From the NCBI RefSeq assembly GCF_947259545.1, contig NZ_CAMYMK010000011.1, forward strand, positions 248,001-312,000: a stretch of DNA of 64,000 nt. The letters run 5' to 3'. The stretch is from an uncultured Marinobacter sp. Its GTDB lineage: Bacteria; Pseudomonadota; Gammaproteobacteria; Pseudomonadales; Oleiphilaceae. Under the pieces are notes generated by a model. That model searched no databases and had not been told where the DNA came from. It worked only from the letters and a program-made list of their open reading frames with translations. Each line of letters begins with the position of its first letter. Position 1 is the stretch's first letter. Positions 17,144 through 26,185 of this stretch are shown piece by piece. The position numbers and the translations under genes are program-made.

Positions 17144-17350
17144 ATGACACCCTCAGCAAAACTTTCCAGCGTTCTGAATACGCTGCCCGATGAGCTGGCA
17201 GAAGCCATAAGAAGCCATGCCGAGAGCGCATTGGTCACCCATCGCCAGAAAACGGAGCACGAGTTGGCGGAAGCTCGCCGTCACCTGTCCGCGCCATCGC
17301 GACTCGTTTTCAGCATGACCATTGGAAAAGACAACAAGGCGGGAGGCTGA
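17144..17350 (+). CDS. Small uncharacterised protein (68 aa)
   Basis: A 68-aa, mostly helical, charged protein without membrane segments; its central part (residues 12-48) could form a coiled coil. An AAGGCG stretch upstream of the ATG can serve as ribosome site, and the next gene starts 5 nt after its stop, which supports it being real. Not recognised. Its position in the divergent block suggests a partner of the 480-aa protein. Confidence 0.6.
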   Translation: MTPSAKLSSVLNTLPDELAEAIRSHAESALVTHRQKTEHELAEARRHLSAPSRLVFSMTIGKDNKAGG

Positions 17351-17355
17351 TCACT

Positions 17356-18798
17356 GTGACGATTTCCTCTCTACAGATGGTCGCCGAATTCGAAAAGCTG
17401 CAAGCACTGATCGGCGAACTACCGTCAACACAAAGGGATCTGTTCAATCGGTGTGATCCCCGCCAGATCCGCGAGGTAAGGGATGCAGTGCTCGATGACC
17501 TCCACAGCGATCAGGCATCGACTTTCAGACGCCTGAGCTGCCTGGTCCGGATGCTACCGGTAAAACGCGCGGCCAGACTCGCGACCGCTTGCGGCCCCGT
17601 GGTCGCTGCCCGCACCCTGCCCTTTCTTGACCCGTTGAAGGTCGGCAGGATTACCCGCCAGCTGCCGGTGGACTTCCTCACCGACATCACCCTGGAGGCA
17701 GACCCCAGGGCTCTAAGAACCCTGATCCGGCACATTCCAACGGATCAGATCGCGGCGGTAGCGGCAGCGCTCATTCAACAGCGGCATTACATTACCGCCG
17801 GCCAACTGGCGGATGCCCTGCCCTCCACCGCCATTCGTCAGGTGCTGACACTGATCAGCGACGACGTCGCCTTGCTGCGCACGGTTTTCTACATGGACGA
17901 GCCAGAACAGCTCGGAGACATCATCCGCTTGGTGGATAACGAGCGTCTCAACCAAATCATTCTCGCCGGCCTCGGCAACCGTGAGATCTGGCCCATTCTG
18001 ATGTGGGTGATTGACCAGGTCGGTCGGGACATCAAGAGCCGCATCACCAATCTGATCGTGGAACGTGATCCCGAGACCCTGAACGAACTGATCAATGTGG
18101 CGAACAACCAGGCTCTTTGGGGGCCGATCCTCCGCTCGCTGGATACCATAAAAGATCGCCACCAGCGATCGCTCGTGCATTTGCAGGCCCTGCGGGACGA
18201 ACAGGTTCTGGAAGGATTGATGAAAGCCGCCTACGACGAGGGCCTGATGGCCAACACCATCCCTCTGATTGAGGCGATGAATGGCGACTTGCAGGCCTTT
18301 GTCGCCAGGGTCGGCCTGCGTCAGGGCGCGGATATTCTGGAGGCCTTCATTCGCGACGCGGTCCGCCAGAATCATGCCGACGTCATCCTCACCCTTCTGA
18401 GCCGAATGACTGACGAAGAAGTGAAGGAACTGACCACCCTCGGGGTGTTCGACGATAACTTTATATTGCAGGCCATCGTGTCGGCCGGCATCAACACCGG
18501 ACAGATCCATTCACTGATCCGTTTCGCCCGGCGTCTGCCCGGCAAGGGGCAGGAACTGATGGCGAGCCTGATGGCGGCTGATCACGGCGCCCTGCTGGAG
18601 CGACTGCTTAATCGCTCGGAACTGCTGGGGGACAGCGACTGGAACGAGCTGGTCACCCTCATTTCCAAAGCCCGGATACCGGATCAGGTGAAGGAAATTG
18701 CCGATGTTATCCGTTACCAGTCACACCAGACATCGCGCGCACTGAAAGCCCACGCAGAGAACATGGGTTCTGAGCTGTTCAAGACGCTGTTGAAATGA
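17356..18798 (+). CDS. Uncharacterised alpha-helical repeat protein (480 aa)
   Basis: A 480-aa protein with no signal peptide or membrane span. The sequence is a run of amphipathic helices with phrases such as LPVKRAARLATACGPVVAA, LDPLKVGRITRQLPVDFL and LADALPSTAIRQVLTLISDD. This recalls the helical MgtE N-domain type of repeat or other alpha-solenoids. It starts at GTG with GGAGG about 9 nt upstream and directly follows the 68-aa gene. It ends 4 nt from the end of convergent lutC. No function is known; a scaffold or regulatory solenoid is a guess. Confidence 0.7.
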   Translation: MTISSLQMVAEFEKLQALIGELPSTQRDLFNRCDPRQIREVRDAVLDDLHSDQASTFRRLSCLVRMLPVKRAARLATACGPVVAARTLPFLDPLKVGRITRQLPVDFLTDITLEADPRALRTLIRHIPTDQIAAVAAALIQQRHYITAGQLADALPSTAIRQVLTLISDDVALLRTVFYMDEPEQLGDIIRLVDNERLNQIILAGLGNREIWPILMWVIDQVGRDIKSRITNLIVERDPETLNELINVANNQALWGPILRSLDTIKDRHQRSLVHLQALRDEQVLEGLMKAAYDEGLMANTIPLIEAMNGDLQAFVARVGLRQGADILEAFIRDAVRQNHADVILTLLSRMTDEEVKELTTLGVFDDNFILQAIVSAGINTGQIHSLIRFARRLPGKGQELMASLMAADHGALLERLLNRSELLGDSDWNELVTLISKARIPDQVKEIADVIRYQSHQTSRALKAHAENMGSELFKTLLK

Positions 18799-18802
18799 GC
18801 CC

Positions 18803-19474
18803 TCAAACGTCCTCAAGGATGAGGACAATCAGTTCCTTTGGTCCGTGGGCACCATAAGCCAGCACCTGCTCGATATCCGCCGTCTTGGAAGGCCCCGACA
18901 CCAGCAACGCATTGGTCGGCAGGCCCGCTGCCCAATTCTGGTCAGTCATCATGTCGTACCAGTTATCGTGAATCCCACTGGCCTTGAGCAGGGCAATGTG
19001 CACCGGCGGCGCCAGACTCATCAGCCTCGGCTCATGCCGGTCTGGCCAAAGCACCAGCGACCCCGTCGCGGCAATGCCGCCAATGGTGCCCGTCACACTG
19101 GCCTGTACCTCATTGAAGAGCTGCGCTTTCCATTCTTCAATGGGACGGTCATAGACCCGCAATGCCGGCCTATCCGCTTCATCCTTCCAGGCCCTCGCTA
19201 ACTGCTTGCCATGAGGCGTGGCCGGCGCGTACAGCAGATTGGTGATCTCCCGCTTTACCAGTAACTCCGCGACCAGTTCCGGCCAGTCACCCTCAGTGGT
19301 CTGATGCACTTCGGTGTGCACCGCTTCCATCAGTTCCCGTAACCGGGCAATCCGCTGCTCCGGAGGATAGCGCCAGGGGCCGGTCACCAGGGATTCGTCA
19401 AACTCGTCGGGGCGCGGCGTTGTGCCGGCCAGGCTGGTTCTGAGCTTGGTGAGGATATTGTTGCGAGCGCTCAT
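18803..19474 (-). CDS. lutC: Lactate utilization protein C
   Basis: A 223-aa LutC/YkgG-type protein, one of three subunits of the iron-sulfur L-lactate dehydrogenase system that oxidises lactate to pyruvate. Typical segments are TGTIGGIAATGSLVLWPD and LLVSGPSKTADIEQVLAYGAHGPKEL. Its ATG overlaps the end of lutB by 4 nt (ATGA), and it is the last gene of the lutABC operon. Confidence 0.92.
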   Translation of the reverse strand: MSARNNILTKLRTSLAGTTPRPDEFDESLVTGPWRYPPEQRIARLRELMEAVHTEVHQTTEGDWPELVAELLVKREITNLLYAPATPHGKQLARAWKDEADRPALRVYDRPIEEWKAQLFNEVQASVTGTIGGIAATGSLVLWPDRHEPRLMSLAPPVHIALLKASGIHDNWYDMMTDQNWAAGLPTNALLVSGPSKTADIEQVLAYGAHGPKELIVLILEDV

Positions 19475-20931
19475 GATTTCTCCCCCCGGATCGGTGAATT
19501 TTTCAGGTGATCCCGGGCGAGGTCATGGAGGGAGCGCGCAGCCGGCACCGGTGCACTGTGATTCTCGGTCCACGGGCCCGCTTTTTTTGGCGCAAGCGCC
19601 CTGAACCGGGTCGCCGCCCACAGGAAGAGCTTATAAAAGGCCGGACGGGTATTCAGCATGACCCAGGCCCGCCACATCATCCGCTCCTTGCGGGAGTATT
19701 TGCTGCCCGCCCCTCTCACGGCTGCCGGTTCATGATCCGGTGCCTGCACGTTTTCCTGCCGCAACCGCTGCAGCAACTCCGGAATGGGAATCTTCACCGG
19801 GCAGACTTCCCCGCAAGCACCACACAGGGAAGACGCACTGGGATGATCCGGCACCTTGTCGAGCCCCACCATATGGGGTGTGACAATCTTGCCAATCGGT
19901 CCCGGATAGACCTCCCCATAGGTATGGCCACCCACCCGGGTATAGACCGGGCAATGGTTCATGCAAGCACCGCAACGGATGCAGTTCAGGGTCTGGCGCA
20001 TCTGGGCGTCGGCAAAGGCGCCGGTGCGGCCGTTATCCAGTAACACCAGATGCACTTCTTCCGGGCCGTCCAGTTCATCAGGCTTGCGCGGACCCGAGAT
20101 CAGGTTCACATAGGTGGTGATGGGCTGCCCCAGGGCTGAGCGGGTCAGCAGGGACACCAGAGGCACCACATCCCGCAGGTTGGACACCACTTTTTCGATC
20201 CCGGTTACGGCAATATGGACCGGAGGCGACGTGGTGCTCATGCGGCCGTTGCCCTCGTTTTCCACCAGCAACAGAGTACCGGTTTCGGCGATGGCGAAGT
20301 TCACCCCGGACACCCCCACGTCCGCCTCCAGGAACTTGCGGCGCAGGATGCGACGCCCGGTCTGGATCAGCTCATCCACATCTTCGGAGACGTGTTCGCC
20401 GAGCTTTTCATTAAACAGCGCCGACACCTGACGGGCGTTCTTGTGAATCGCCGGCATGATGATGTGGGACGGTTTCTCATTATCGAGCTGGACGATGTAC
20501 TCGCCCATATCCGATTCCAGGCATTCAATATCACGGTCGGCGAGATAGTCGTTCATCTCCATCTCTTCACTGACCATGGATTTGCCCTTCACCACCTGGC
20601 GACCGTCGTGAGCTTCAATAAGGCCGTGAACAATCTCGTTGGCTTCCTCAACCGTTTCTGCCCAATGCACCTTGATGCCGTTGGCGGTCAGCTTGGTTTC
20701 CAGTTGCTCCAGCAGGTCCGGCAGGTTGGAGAGCGAACGCGCTCGAATGTGGTTGCCCAGCTCCCGCAGGCCTTCCCGTTCATCTTCGTCACTGAATGCA
20801 TCCGCCCGTTTGCGCATCAGCGAGTCCATGGCGGTGCGGAAGTTGGATCGTAGCTGTGAGTCGGCCAGCGCTTCCCGGGCGCGACCCTTGAAGTCACTGG
20901 CCAGTTCAGTCACCGGAATGCGCTGATTCAT
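19471..20931 (-). CDS. lutB: Lactate utilization protein B (iron-sulfur)
   Basis: A 486-aa protein with an N-terminal LUD domain (SMVSEEMEMNDYL, and GVNFAIAETGTLLLVENEGN near residues 210-230) and a C-terminal ferredoxin-like part with two cluster-binding motifs, CIRCGACMNHCP near residue 315 and CGACGEVCPV near residue 375. It acts with LutA and LutC in the oxidation of L-lactate. It overlaps both neighbours by 4 nt, which indicates tight translational coupling. Confidence 0.95.
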   Translation of the reverse strand: MNQRIPVTELASDFKGRAREALADSQLRSNFRTAMDSLMRKRADAFSDEDEREGLRELGNHIRARSLSNLPDLLEQLETKLTANGIKVHWAETVEEANEIVHGLIEAHDGRQVVKGKSMVSEEMEMNDYLADRDIECLESDMGEYIVQLDNEKPSHIIMPAIHKNARQVSALFNEKLGEHVSEDVDELIQTGRRILRRKFLEADVGVSGVNFAIAETGTLLLVENEGNGRMSTTSPPVHIAVTGIEKVVSNLRDVVPLVSLLTRSALGQPITTYVNLISGPRKPDELDGPEEVHLVLLDNGRTGAFADAQMRQTLNCIRCGACMNHCPVYTRVGGHTYGEVYPGPIGKIVTPHMVGLDKVPDHPSASSLCGACGEVCPVKIPIPELLQRLRQENVQAPDHEPAAVRGAGSKYSRKERMMWRAWVMLNTRPAFYKLFLWAATRFRALAPKKAGPWTENHSAPVPAARSLHDLARDHLKNSPIRGEKS

Positions 20932-21749
20932 TGCTCACCTCCACACCGCTCCCAGAGGAAACTGGCCAGATGGCGTCCGCGGAAAGCCTGCTGCTGTTTT
21001 TCCAGGGCGCCGTTGATGTTCATCAGGCAACCACAGTCGGCGCTGATGGCTTCAGCGGCACCGGATTGGCGCAGGGCTGTGGTTTTGTCCAGCACCATGG
21101 CGCCGGAGATGTCCGGCATGCGCACGGAGAAAGTCCCGCCAAACCCACAGCACTCGCTTTCATGGTCGTGATCGATACGTTCGACGTTATCGAGCTGGGC
21201 CAGCAGTTCCCGTGCGTGCAGATGGGTATTCATTTCCCGGCGGGCGGTGCAGGAGGTGTGCAGGGCAATCTTGTGCTTCTCACCCCGGTCAACAAGCTGA
21301 ACCTTGCAAACCTTGAGCAGGAACTCCGTCAGCTCGAAAGTGCGCCCGGCGAGATCCTCGGCACGCCTCAGATTTTCCGGCTCCTCAGCGAACAGTTCGA
21401 GGTAGTGATGACGAAACATGCCGGCACAGGAACCCGACGGCACCACCACCGGACGACCATCATCCAGAAGGTCCAGCTGTGCCAGGGCAACGGCCCTGGC
21501 CTCTTCCCGATAGCCGGACGTCCACGCGGGCTGGCCACAACAACTTTGCTGTTGGGGAAAGTGCACTCGAATGCCCTGCTGTTCCAGCAAGCGGATAGCA
21601 TCCAGACCCGCCTCCGGGAAGAACAGGTCCACCACGCAGGTACCAAACAACGATACCTCCGCGGGCTTGTCAGGGTAGCGACGCTCCGTTTCCCGGGCCG
21701 GGGCTACCCGGGTAGCGTTCGGGGCTGCGTCATAGAACAGCTCGCTCAT
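20928..21749 (-). CDS. lutA: Lactate utilization protein A (CCG-domain subunit)
   Basis: A 273-aa LutA/GlcF-type protein with two cysteine-rich CCG modules. The first contains SCCGQPAW, the second CCGFGGTFSVRMPDIS followed by ADCGCLMNI. These bind non-cubane iron-sulfur clusters in heterodisulfide-reductase-like proteins. The first roughly 30 residues are an extra N-terminal extension before the family start VSLFGTCVVDLFFPE; a GGAGG about 10 nt before the ATG at 21749 supports the long form. It is the promoter-proximal gene of lutABC. Confidence 0.92.
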   Translation of the reverse strand: MSELFYDAAPNATRVAPARETERRYPDKPAEVSLFGTCVVDLFFPEAGLDAIRLLEQQGIRVHFPQQQSCCGQPAWTSGYREEARAVALAQLDLLDDGRPVVVPSGSCAGMFRHHYLELFAEEPENLRRAEDLAGRTFELTEFLLKVCKVQLVDRGEKHKIALHTSCTARREMNTHLHARELLAQLDNVERIDHDHESECCGFGGTFSVRMPDISGAMVLDKTTALRQSGAAEAISADCGCLMNINGALEKQQQAFRGRHLASFLWERCGGEQ

Positions 21750-21779
21750 TGCTTAACGTCCTCCGGACGGGATGAGGCT

Positions 21780-21803
21780 AGTATAAATTGGTAATACCAA
21801 TTT
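21780..21803 (-). promoter_or_regulatory. lutA promoter -10 and GntR operator O1
   Basis: AAATTGGTAATACCAATTT (21785-21803) is an 8-3-8 inverted repeat whose core TGGTAATACCA fits the FadR/LldR-family operator TNGTNNNACNA. On the minus strand it is followed directly by TATACT (21780-21785), a good -10 box for lutABC. The operator would thus fill the spacer between -35 and -10, a classical repression position. Confidence 0.75.
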
Positions 21804-21925
21804 ACCGATACAGTCTGATAAGGTATGTGAGTTGTTTATGGACTGTCAAAGTTAAACGCTAATACATTGGTCTGATAGCTATGGTAGAACGCCGCCTGAA
21901 TTCGTCAAATGACAGCCAACGCGGC

Positions 21926-21940
21926 ATTGGTCAGACCAAT
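21926..21940 (+). promoter_or_regulatory. GntR operator O2 before the regulator gene
   Basis: ATTGGTCAGACCAAT is a 6-3-6 inverted repeat with the core TGGTCAGACCA, the same half-sites and spacing as the operator at lutA. It ends 19 nt before the regulator start codon. A half-site with the same ATTGGT lies at 21866-21871. This implies autoregulation plus repression of lutABC, possibly with looping between the sites. Confidence 0.72.
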
Positions 21941-21959
21941 AACTAATCGCGGGAATAAA

Positions 21960-22736
21960 ATGGCTATCGGTCAGATTTCACCAAAGCGTCTTGCAGACAC
22001 TATTGTCGAGCAACTGGAAACCATGATTCTGGAAGGCACGCTGCAACCCGGGGAGCGATTACCGGCCGAGCGGGTACTGGCTGAGCAGTTCGGGGTATCC
22101 CGCCCTTCCCTCCGGGAAGCGGTTCAGCGGCTCGCGGCCAAGGGGCTTCTGGTCAGTCGTCAGGGGGGCGGGCATTATGTGGCTGAAACACTGGGCTCCA
22201 GTTTCAGCGACCCGCTGATCGGACTGCTGGAAAACCGCCCGGATGCCCACCGGGACCTGCTGGAGTTCCGCCGCACTCTGGAAGGCGACTGTGCCTATTA
22301 CGCAGCTCAAAGAGCCACGGAAGTGGACAAGGCTCAACTCAGGGAAGCCTACGAAGCCCTGCAGGCCTGCTACAGCAATTGCAACAAGCAGGATGTCCAT
22401 GCAGAGGGAGCCGCCGACGCCCGCTTCCATCTGGCCATCGCCGAAGCCAGCCACAACGTCATTCTGCTACACACCATTCGCGGGCTGTTCCACATGCTCA
22501 AGAACAGTGTCGTCAACAACATCGGTGGCATGTACGCGAAGACCGTGGAAACCCGCAATGGACTCATGGACCAACATCAACAGTTGTTCGACGCCATCAT
22601 GGCAGGACGTGCCGAGGAGGCACGTGAAATAGCCGGGCAGCATATCCAGTACGTTCAGGGTGTGCTGTCAGAACAGTTCGAGAGCCATCGGAGGCTGGAG
22701 CGCTCACTGCGCAGAGACAAGCTGAGTCGCAGTTGA
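21960..22736 (+). CDS. GntR/FadR-family regulator of lactate utilization (LldR-like)
   Basis: A 258-aa regulator with an N-terminal winged helix-turn-helix (residues 5-70, including AERVLAEQFGVSRPSLREAVQ) and a C-terminal all-helical FCD ligand domain (about 90-230). In the FCD domain, FRRTLEGDCAYYAA, DARFHLAIAEASHN and the late His of MDQHQQLFDAI match the metal/ligand-binding positions. The frame extends upstream to 21909, but the ATG at 21960 gives the family N-terminus. The divergent orientation to lutABC and the two matched operators make it the lactate-responsive repressor, as LldR is in E. coli and Pseudomonas. Confidence 0.88.
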   Translation: MAIGQISPKRLADTIVEQLETMILEGTLQPGERLPAERVLAEQFGVSRPSLREAVQRLAAKGLLVSRQGGGHYVAETLGSSFSDPLIGLLENRPDAHRDLLEFRRTLEGDCAYYAAQRATEVDKAQLREAYEALQACYSNCNKQDVHAEGAADARFHLAIAEASHNVILLHTIRGLFHMLKNSVVNNIGGMYAKTVETRNGLMDQHQQLFDAIMAGRAEEAREIAGQHIQYVQGVLSEQFESHRRLERSLRRDKLSRS

Positions 22737-22787
22737 GATGCTACTTTGAACCGCAGACCAACGTTATCGGCTATACAGGACACACTC

Positions 22788-23564
22788 ATGACTGACCAAC
22801 CCGTGCTCACCTCCGTAGACGACGACATTCTGACCATCACCATCAACCGGCCCGACAAACGCAATGCCGTAGACAGACCGACAGCCAATGCCCTGCGACA
22901 GGCGTTTATGGAATTTGAACAGAACCATGCATTAAAAGTGGCCGTGCTTTGCGGTGCCGGTGGCAACTTCTGCGCAGGTGCGGACCTGACCGCAGTGGGT
23001 GATCCTGAGCGGCGCAATGAAATCGATCCCCATGGCACCGGTCACGGCCCCATGGGCCCCACCAGAATGGCGTTGTCGAAACCGGTTATAGCAGCTGTCT
23101 CCGGCTATGCGGTCGCCGGTGGACTGGAGCTGGCCTTGATGTGCGATCTACGGGTCGTGGAAGAATCCGCAGTGTTCGGCGTTTTCTGCCGGCGTTGGGG
23201 CGTGCCGCTGATCGATGGCGGCACCGTGCGTTTACCCCGCATTGTCGGCCACGGGCGCGCCATGGACATGATTCTCACCGGCCGGCCGGTTCAGGCCGAT
23301 GAAGCACTGGATATAGGGCTGGCCAGCCGCAAGGTTGCCGATGGCACGGCGCTGGAAACAGCTCAAAAAATGGCCCGGGACATCGCTGGTTTTCCGCAAA
23401 AATGCATGCTGGCAGACCGGGCGTCCGCTATCCATCAATGGGACCTGGACATGCATGAGGCTCTGGTATCAGAGGGCGCGGCCGGCTACCCCGTGGTGTT
23501 CGAGGAAGCCGTGGAAGGCGCAAAGCGATTCAAGGATGGTGCCGGGCGTCACGGCCAGTTCTGA
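22788..23564 (+). CDS. Enoyl-CoA hydratase/isomerase family protein
   Basis: A 258-aa crotonase-fold protein. GGNFCAGADLTAVGD and SGYAVAGGLELALMCDLRV form the oxyanion-hole and CoA-binding regions. The catalytic Glu of true enoyl-CoA hydratases in the second region is not obvious, because FCRRWGVPLIDGGTVRLPR replaces the usual ending; this subtype is often annotated only as 'crotonase/enoyl-CoA hydratase family'. The ATG at 22788 is preferred over a TTG at 22746. Its 3' end overlaps the convergent Nmad3-like gene by 35 nt. Confidence 0.85.
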   Translation: MTDQPVLTSVDDDILTITINRPDKRNAVDRPTANALRQAFMEFEQNHALKVAVLCGAGGNFCAGADLTAVGDPERRNEIDPHGTGHGPMGPTRMALSKPVIAAVSGYAVAGGLELALMCDLRVVEESAVFGVFCRRWGVPLIDGGTVRLPRIVGHGRAMDMILTGRPVQADEALDIGLASRKVADGTALETAQKMARDIAGFPQKCMLADRASAIHQWDLDMHEALVSEGAAGYPVVFEEAVEGAKRFKDGAGRHGQF

Positions 23565-24402
23565 GCAGCCCTGCAACCCAGTCCGACACGTCAGGATAGA
23601 CGCCCATATCCAGCACGAATTCCTGACCACGGGCGGCACAATCCAGATAGCAATACGGCGGCGCAAGCCGCCAGCGGTCAGGGCGGGTGTGGTAGCTCAA
23701 CGCCGGCCTGCCATCGCCGGGGAAGAAACCGGATGGCAGCCGCCATTGGGTGGGCAGGCGTCCATCCGGATCGCTCAGCACCAGCGGCGCATCGAGATGG
23801 GTAAACACTCCGCTGCCCGGAAACGGCTTCTTTTCATCTGCCAGGGAAAAGCGGTCAGAAGACACATACAGCGTATTACCAGTATCTGGCTCACCATGAA
23901 AATGCGGATGATAACCGGCCCAGGGCAAGGCGCCAGGTGCCAGGTCGTCAATCCGGTGAACGTCCCCGATGTGAAGCCAACCCCAGATGGCATGAAATGG
24001 CCGCGAGCCCGGGACAAAGCGCCAGCGTCGCTGCCAAACCTCCGCCCTGCGGAACACACCAAAGAACAGAAACAGGTCCCCGGCACTCACGCCCTGATTA
24101 CGCAAATGGCCCTGGGCGGAGCCCGTCTGCCCCAACACCGGACGCCAACCTTCTGCACGGGGAAAAGCGTCAGCCACCAGGTCCGGATCCAGATGGGCGC
24201 CGTGGTTGCCACGGATTCTTCCCCTGGTCAGATCCCGGGCAATCTTTCCCAGTCTGCGCTCGCCATGGGTTACATCATCGTAGCGAATTCGGGACTGGCT
24301 ATCGGGAATGGGAAGCACACACAGGGAGCCGTCCGGCAGCACCGGGCTCGGACACCCGCCGGCGGAGGAATCAAACCCTTTTCGGCTCAGAATCAGGCGC
24401 AT
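23530..24402 (-). CDS. Nmad3-like putative nucleotide-modification-associated protein
   Basis: A 290-aa protein starting MRLILSRKGFDSSAGGCPSP, followed by LPDGSLCVLPIPD and later AHLDPDL, FLFFGVFR and FHAIWGWLHIGDV. This set resembles the 'nucleotide modification associated domain 3' (Nmad3) family, proposed from comparative genomics to work with hypermodified bases in phages and bacteria; no biochemical role is settled. The first residues and the length support a complete gene. It runs convergent to and overlaps the enoyl-CoA hydratase gene. No modification genes lie nearby, so its role here is open. Confidence 0.65.
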   Translation of the reverse strand: MRLILSRKGFDSSAGGCPSPVLPDGSLCVLPIPDSQSRIRYDDVTHGERRLGKIARDLTRGRIRGNHGAHLDPDLVADAFPRAEGWRPVLGQTGSAQGHLRNQGVSAGDLFLFFGVFRRAEVWQRRWRFVPGSRPFHAIWGWLHIGDVHRIDDLAPGALPWAGYHPHFHGEPDTGNTLYVSSDRFSLADEKKPFPGSGVFTHLDAPLVLSDPDGRLPTQWRLPSGFFPGDGRPALSYHTRPDRWRLAPPYCYLDCAARGQEFVLDMGVYPDVSDWVAGLLRTGRDARHHP

Positions 24403-24505
24403 GGACTCACTGCAAAATCATGGATGACATATCGGGGGGCAATGCTATCTTAGATTCCGGGTGGTTGCCCGCATCAACGTCCAACTCTCAGCCGGATAAC
24501 GAACC

Positions 24506-25135
24506 ATGAGACTTGTCTGTATTTCCGATACCCACAGCATGCACCGACAGATCCAGGTGCCCGATGGCGACATCCTGATCCACTCCGGTGACTGTCTCGG
24601 TGTGGGGTCGCTGGATGAGCTGGAAGACCTGGACAACTGGTTCGCCGAACAACCCCACCCGCACAAGATTCTGATTGCCGGCAATCACGACTGGTGTTTT
24701 CAGGACGAACCACAGGTCGCCCGGGCCCTTGTCAGACATGCCCATTACCTGCAGGACAGCAGCCTCGAACTGGAAGGCCTGAAATTCTGGGGCAGCCCAT
24801 GGACACCCGCGTTCTTTAACTGGGCCTTCAATCTTGAACGCGGGGCGGAACTGGCTCAGCGCTGGGCCAGAATTCCACGGGACACCGACGTCCTGATTAC
24901 TCACGGACCACCCGCGGGCATCCTCGATACAGTACCAACCGGAACCGGCTCGCTGAGCGTCGGCTGTGAGGATCTCGCCAGCATGGTTGAAACCCTCGAT
25001 CTCAGGCTCCATATCTTCGGGCACATCCACGAGGGATACGGCCAACAACAGATTGGTCAACGCCGGTATATCAACGCAAGTACCTGTACCGGCAGCTTCA
25101 AACCCCTGAACCCACCCATCGTGATCGATCTTTAG
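24506..25135 (+). CDS. Calcineurin-like metallophosphoesterase
   Basis: A 209-aa single-domain phosphoesterase. The dinuclear metal motifs are visible in order: CISDTHS (residues 5-11), HSGDCLG, AGNHDWC, THGPPAG and FGHIHEGYG. The protein is cytoplasmic (no signal). Relatives act on phosphodiesters or nucleotides, and the substrate cannot be deduced. It is divergent from the Nmad3-like gene and 30 nt ahead of the monooxygenase start, so it may be co-transcribed with the latter. Confidence 0.88.
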   Translation: MRLVCISDTHSMHRQIQVPDGDILIHSGDCLGVGSLDELEDLDNWFAEQPHPHKILIAGNHDWCFQDEPQVARALVRHAHYLQDSSLELEGLKFWGSPWTPAFFNWAFNLERGAELAQRWARIPRDTDVLITHGPPAGILDTVPTGTGSLSVGCEDLASMVETLDLRLHIFGHIHEGYGQQQIGQRRYINASTCTGSFKPLNPPIVIDL

Positions 25136-25165
25136 TCCAAAGATTCGATGTATTCGGAGCAAGAT

Positions 25166-26149
25166 ATGCCACAACGCCCGCCATTTTCGCTGCTGGAACT
25201 GGCTTCCGTTCGCGACGGCGACTCCGTCGGCACCACCCTGGCCAACAGCGTGGCCTATGCCCAGCACGGGGAAAAGCTGGGGTTCAAACGATTCTGGCTA
25301 GCCGAACACCACAACATGGAGGGCATCAGCAGTTCGGCTACGTCCGTGCTGGTTGGCCATATTGCCGGCAAGACCTCATCCATACGAGTCGGCTCTGGTG
25401 GCGTGATGCTGCCCAACCACCCGCCGCTGGTGATTGCCGAACAGTTTGGCACACTCGCCTGCCTGTATCCGGACCGCATCGACCTGGGTCTTGGGCGTGC
25501 ACCGGGCACCGATCCGATCACCAGCCGGGCACTGAGGCGTGACGGACTGGGAGCCGAACAGTTTCCGGAAGATGTGGCACGCCTGCAGACTCTGTTGGGA
25601 CCATTGCAACCCGGCCAACCGGTCAAGGCGATTCCGGGAGCCGGCACCAACGTACCAATCTGGCTGCTGGGGTCCAGCCTTTACAGCGCGCAACTGGCTG
25701 CCATGCGGGGACTGCCCTACGCCTTCGCCGGGCATTTCGCTCCGCGGCTGTACCGCGAGGCGCTCAAAGTCTATCGCGACCACTTCCAGCCTTCGGAGCA
25801 GCTGCAAACGCCCTACGCCATGCTCGCGGTGCCCGCTATTGCTGCGGACACGGACGACGAGGCGCAATGGCTGGCCACCACCAGTTACCAGCGCATCCTG
25901 GCGCTGTTTCGTGGTCAGCCACTGTGGATGAAACCACCGGTGGATACCATGGAAGGGCTGTGGAATGCGGGCGAAGAAGCCAGCGTCCGGGATTTCCTGG
26001 GATTGCAGGTACTCGGTGGCCCGTCATCCGTACGGGATCAACTGGACCGCCTGCTGGACACCGTGGACGTGGATGAACTCATGTTCACCGTCGATATCTA
26101 TGACCCGGAAAAACGGCGTCATGCCCTGGATATTCTCAGCCGGGCCTGA
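25166..26149 (+). CDS. Luciferase-like (LLM) flavin-dependent monooxygenase
   Basis: A 327-aa TIM-barrel protein of the bacterial luciferase family, MsnO8-like subgroup. Typical segments are [48 protein letters not shown] (landmark near residue 70) and [12 protein letters not shown]. It would use reduced flavin to oxygenate an unknown organic substrate. The ATG at 25166 with GGAGC 5 nt upstream is chosen over the ATG at 25148. Confidence 0.87.
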   Translation: MPQRPPFSLLELASVRDGDSVGTTLANSVAYAQHGEKLGFKRFWLAEHHNMEGISSSATSVLVGHIAGKTSSIRVGSGGVMLPNHPPLVIAEQFGTLACLYPDRIDLGLGRAPGTDPITSRALRRDGLGAEQFPEDVARLQTLLGPLQPGQPVKAIPGAGTNVPIWLLGSSLYSAQLAAMRGLPYAFAGHFAPRLYREALKVYRDHFQPSEQLQTPYAMLAVPAIAADTDDEAQWLATTSYQRILALFRGQPLWMKPPVDTMEGLWNAGEEASVRDFLGLQVLGGPSSVRDQLDRLLDTVDVDELMFTVDIYDPEKRRHALDILSRA

Positions 26150-26185
26150 CGCCCCTCAGACAACATAAAGGATGGACTCCGGAAA

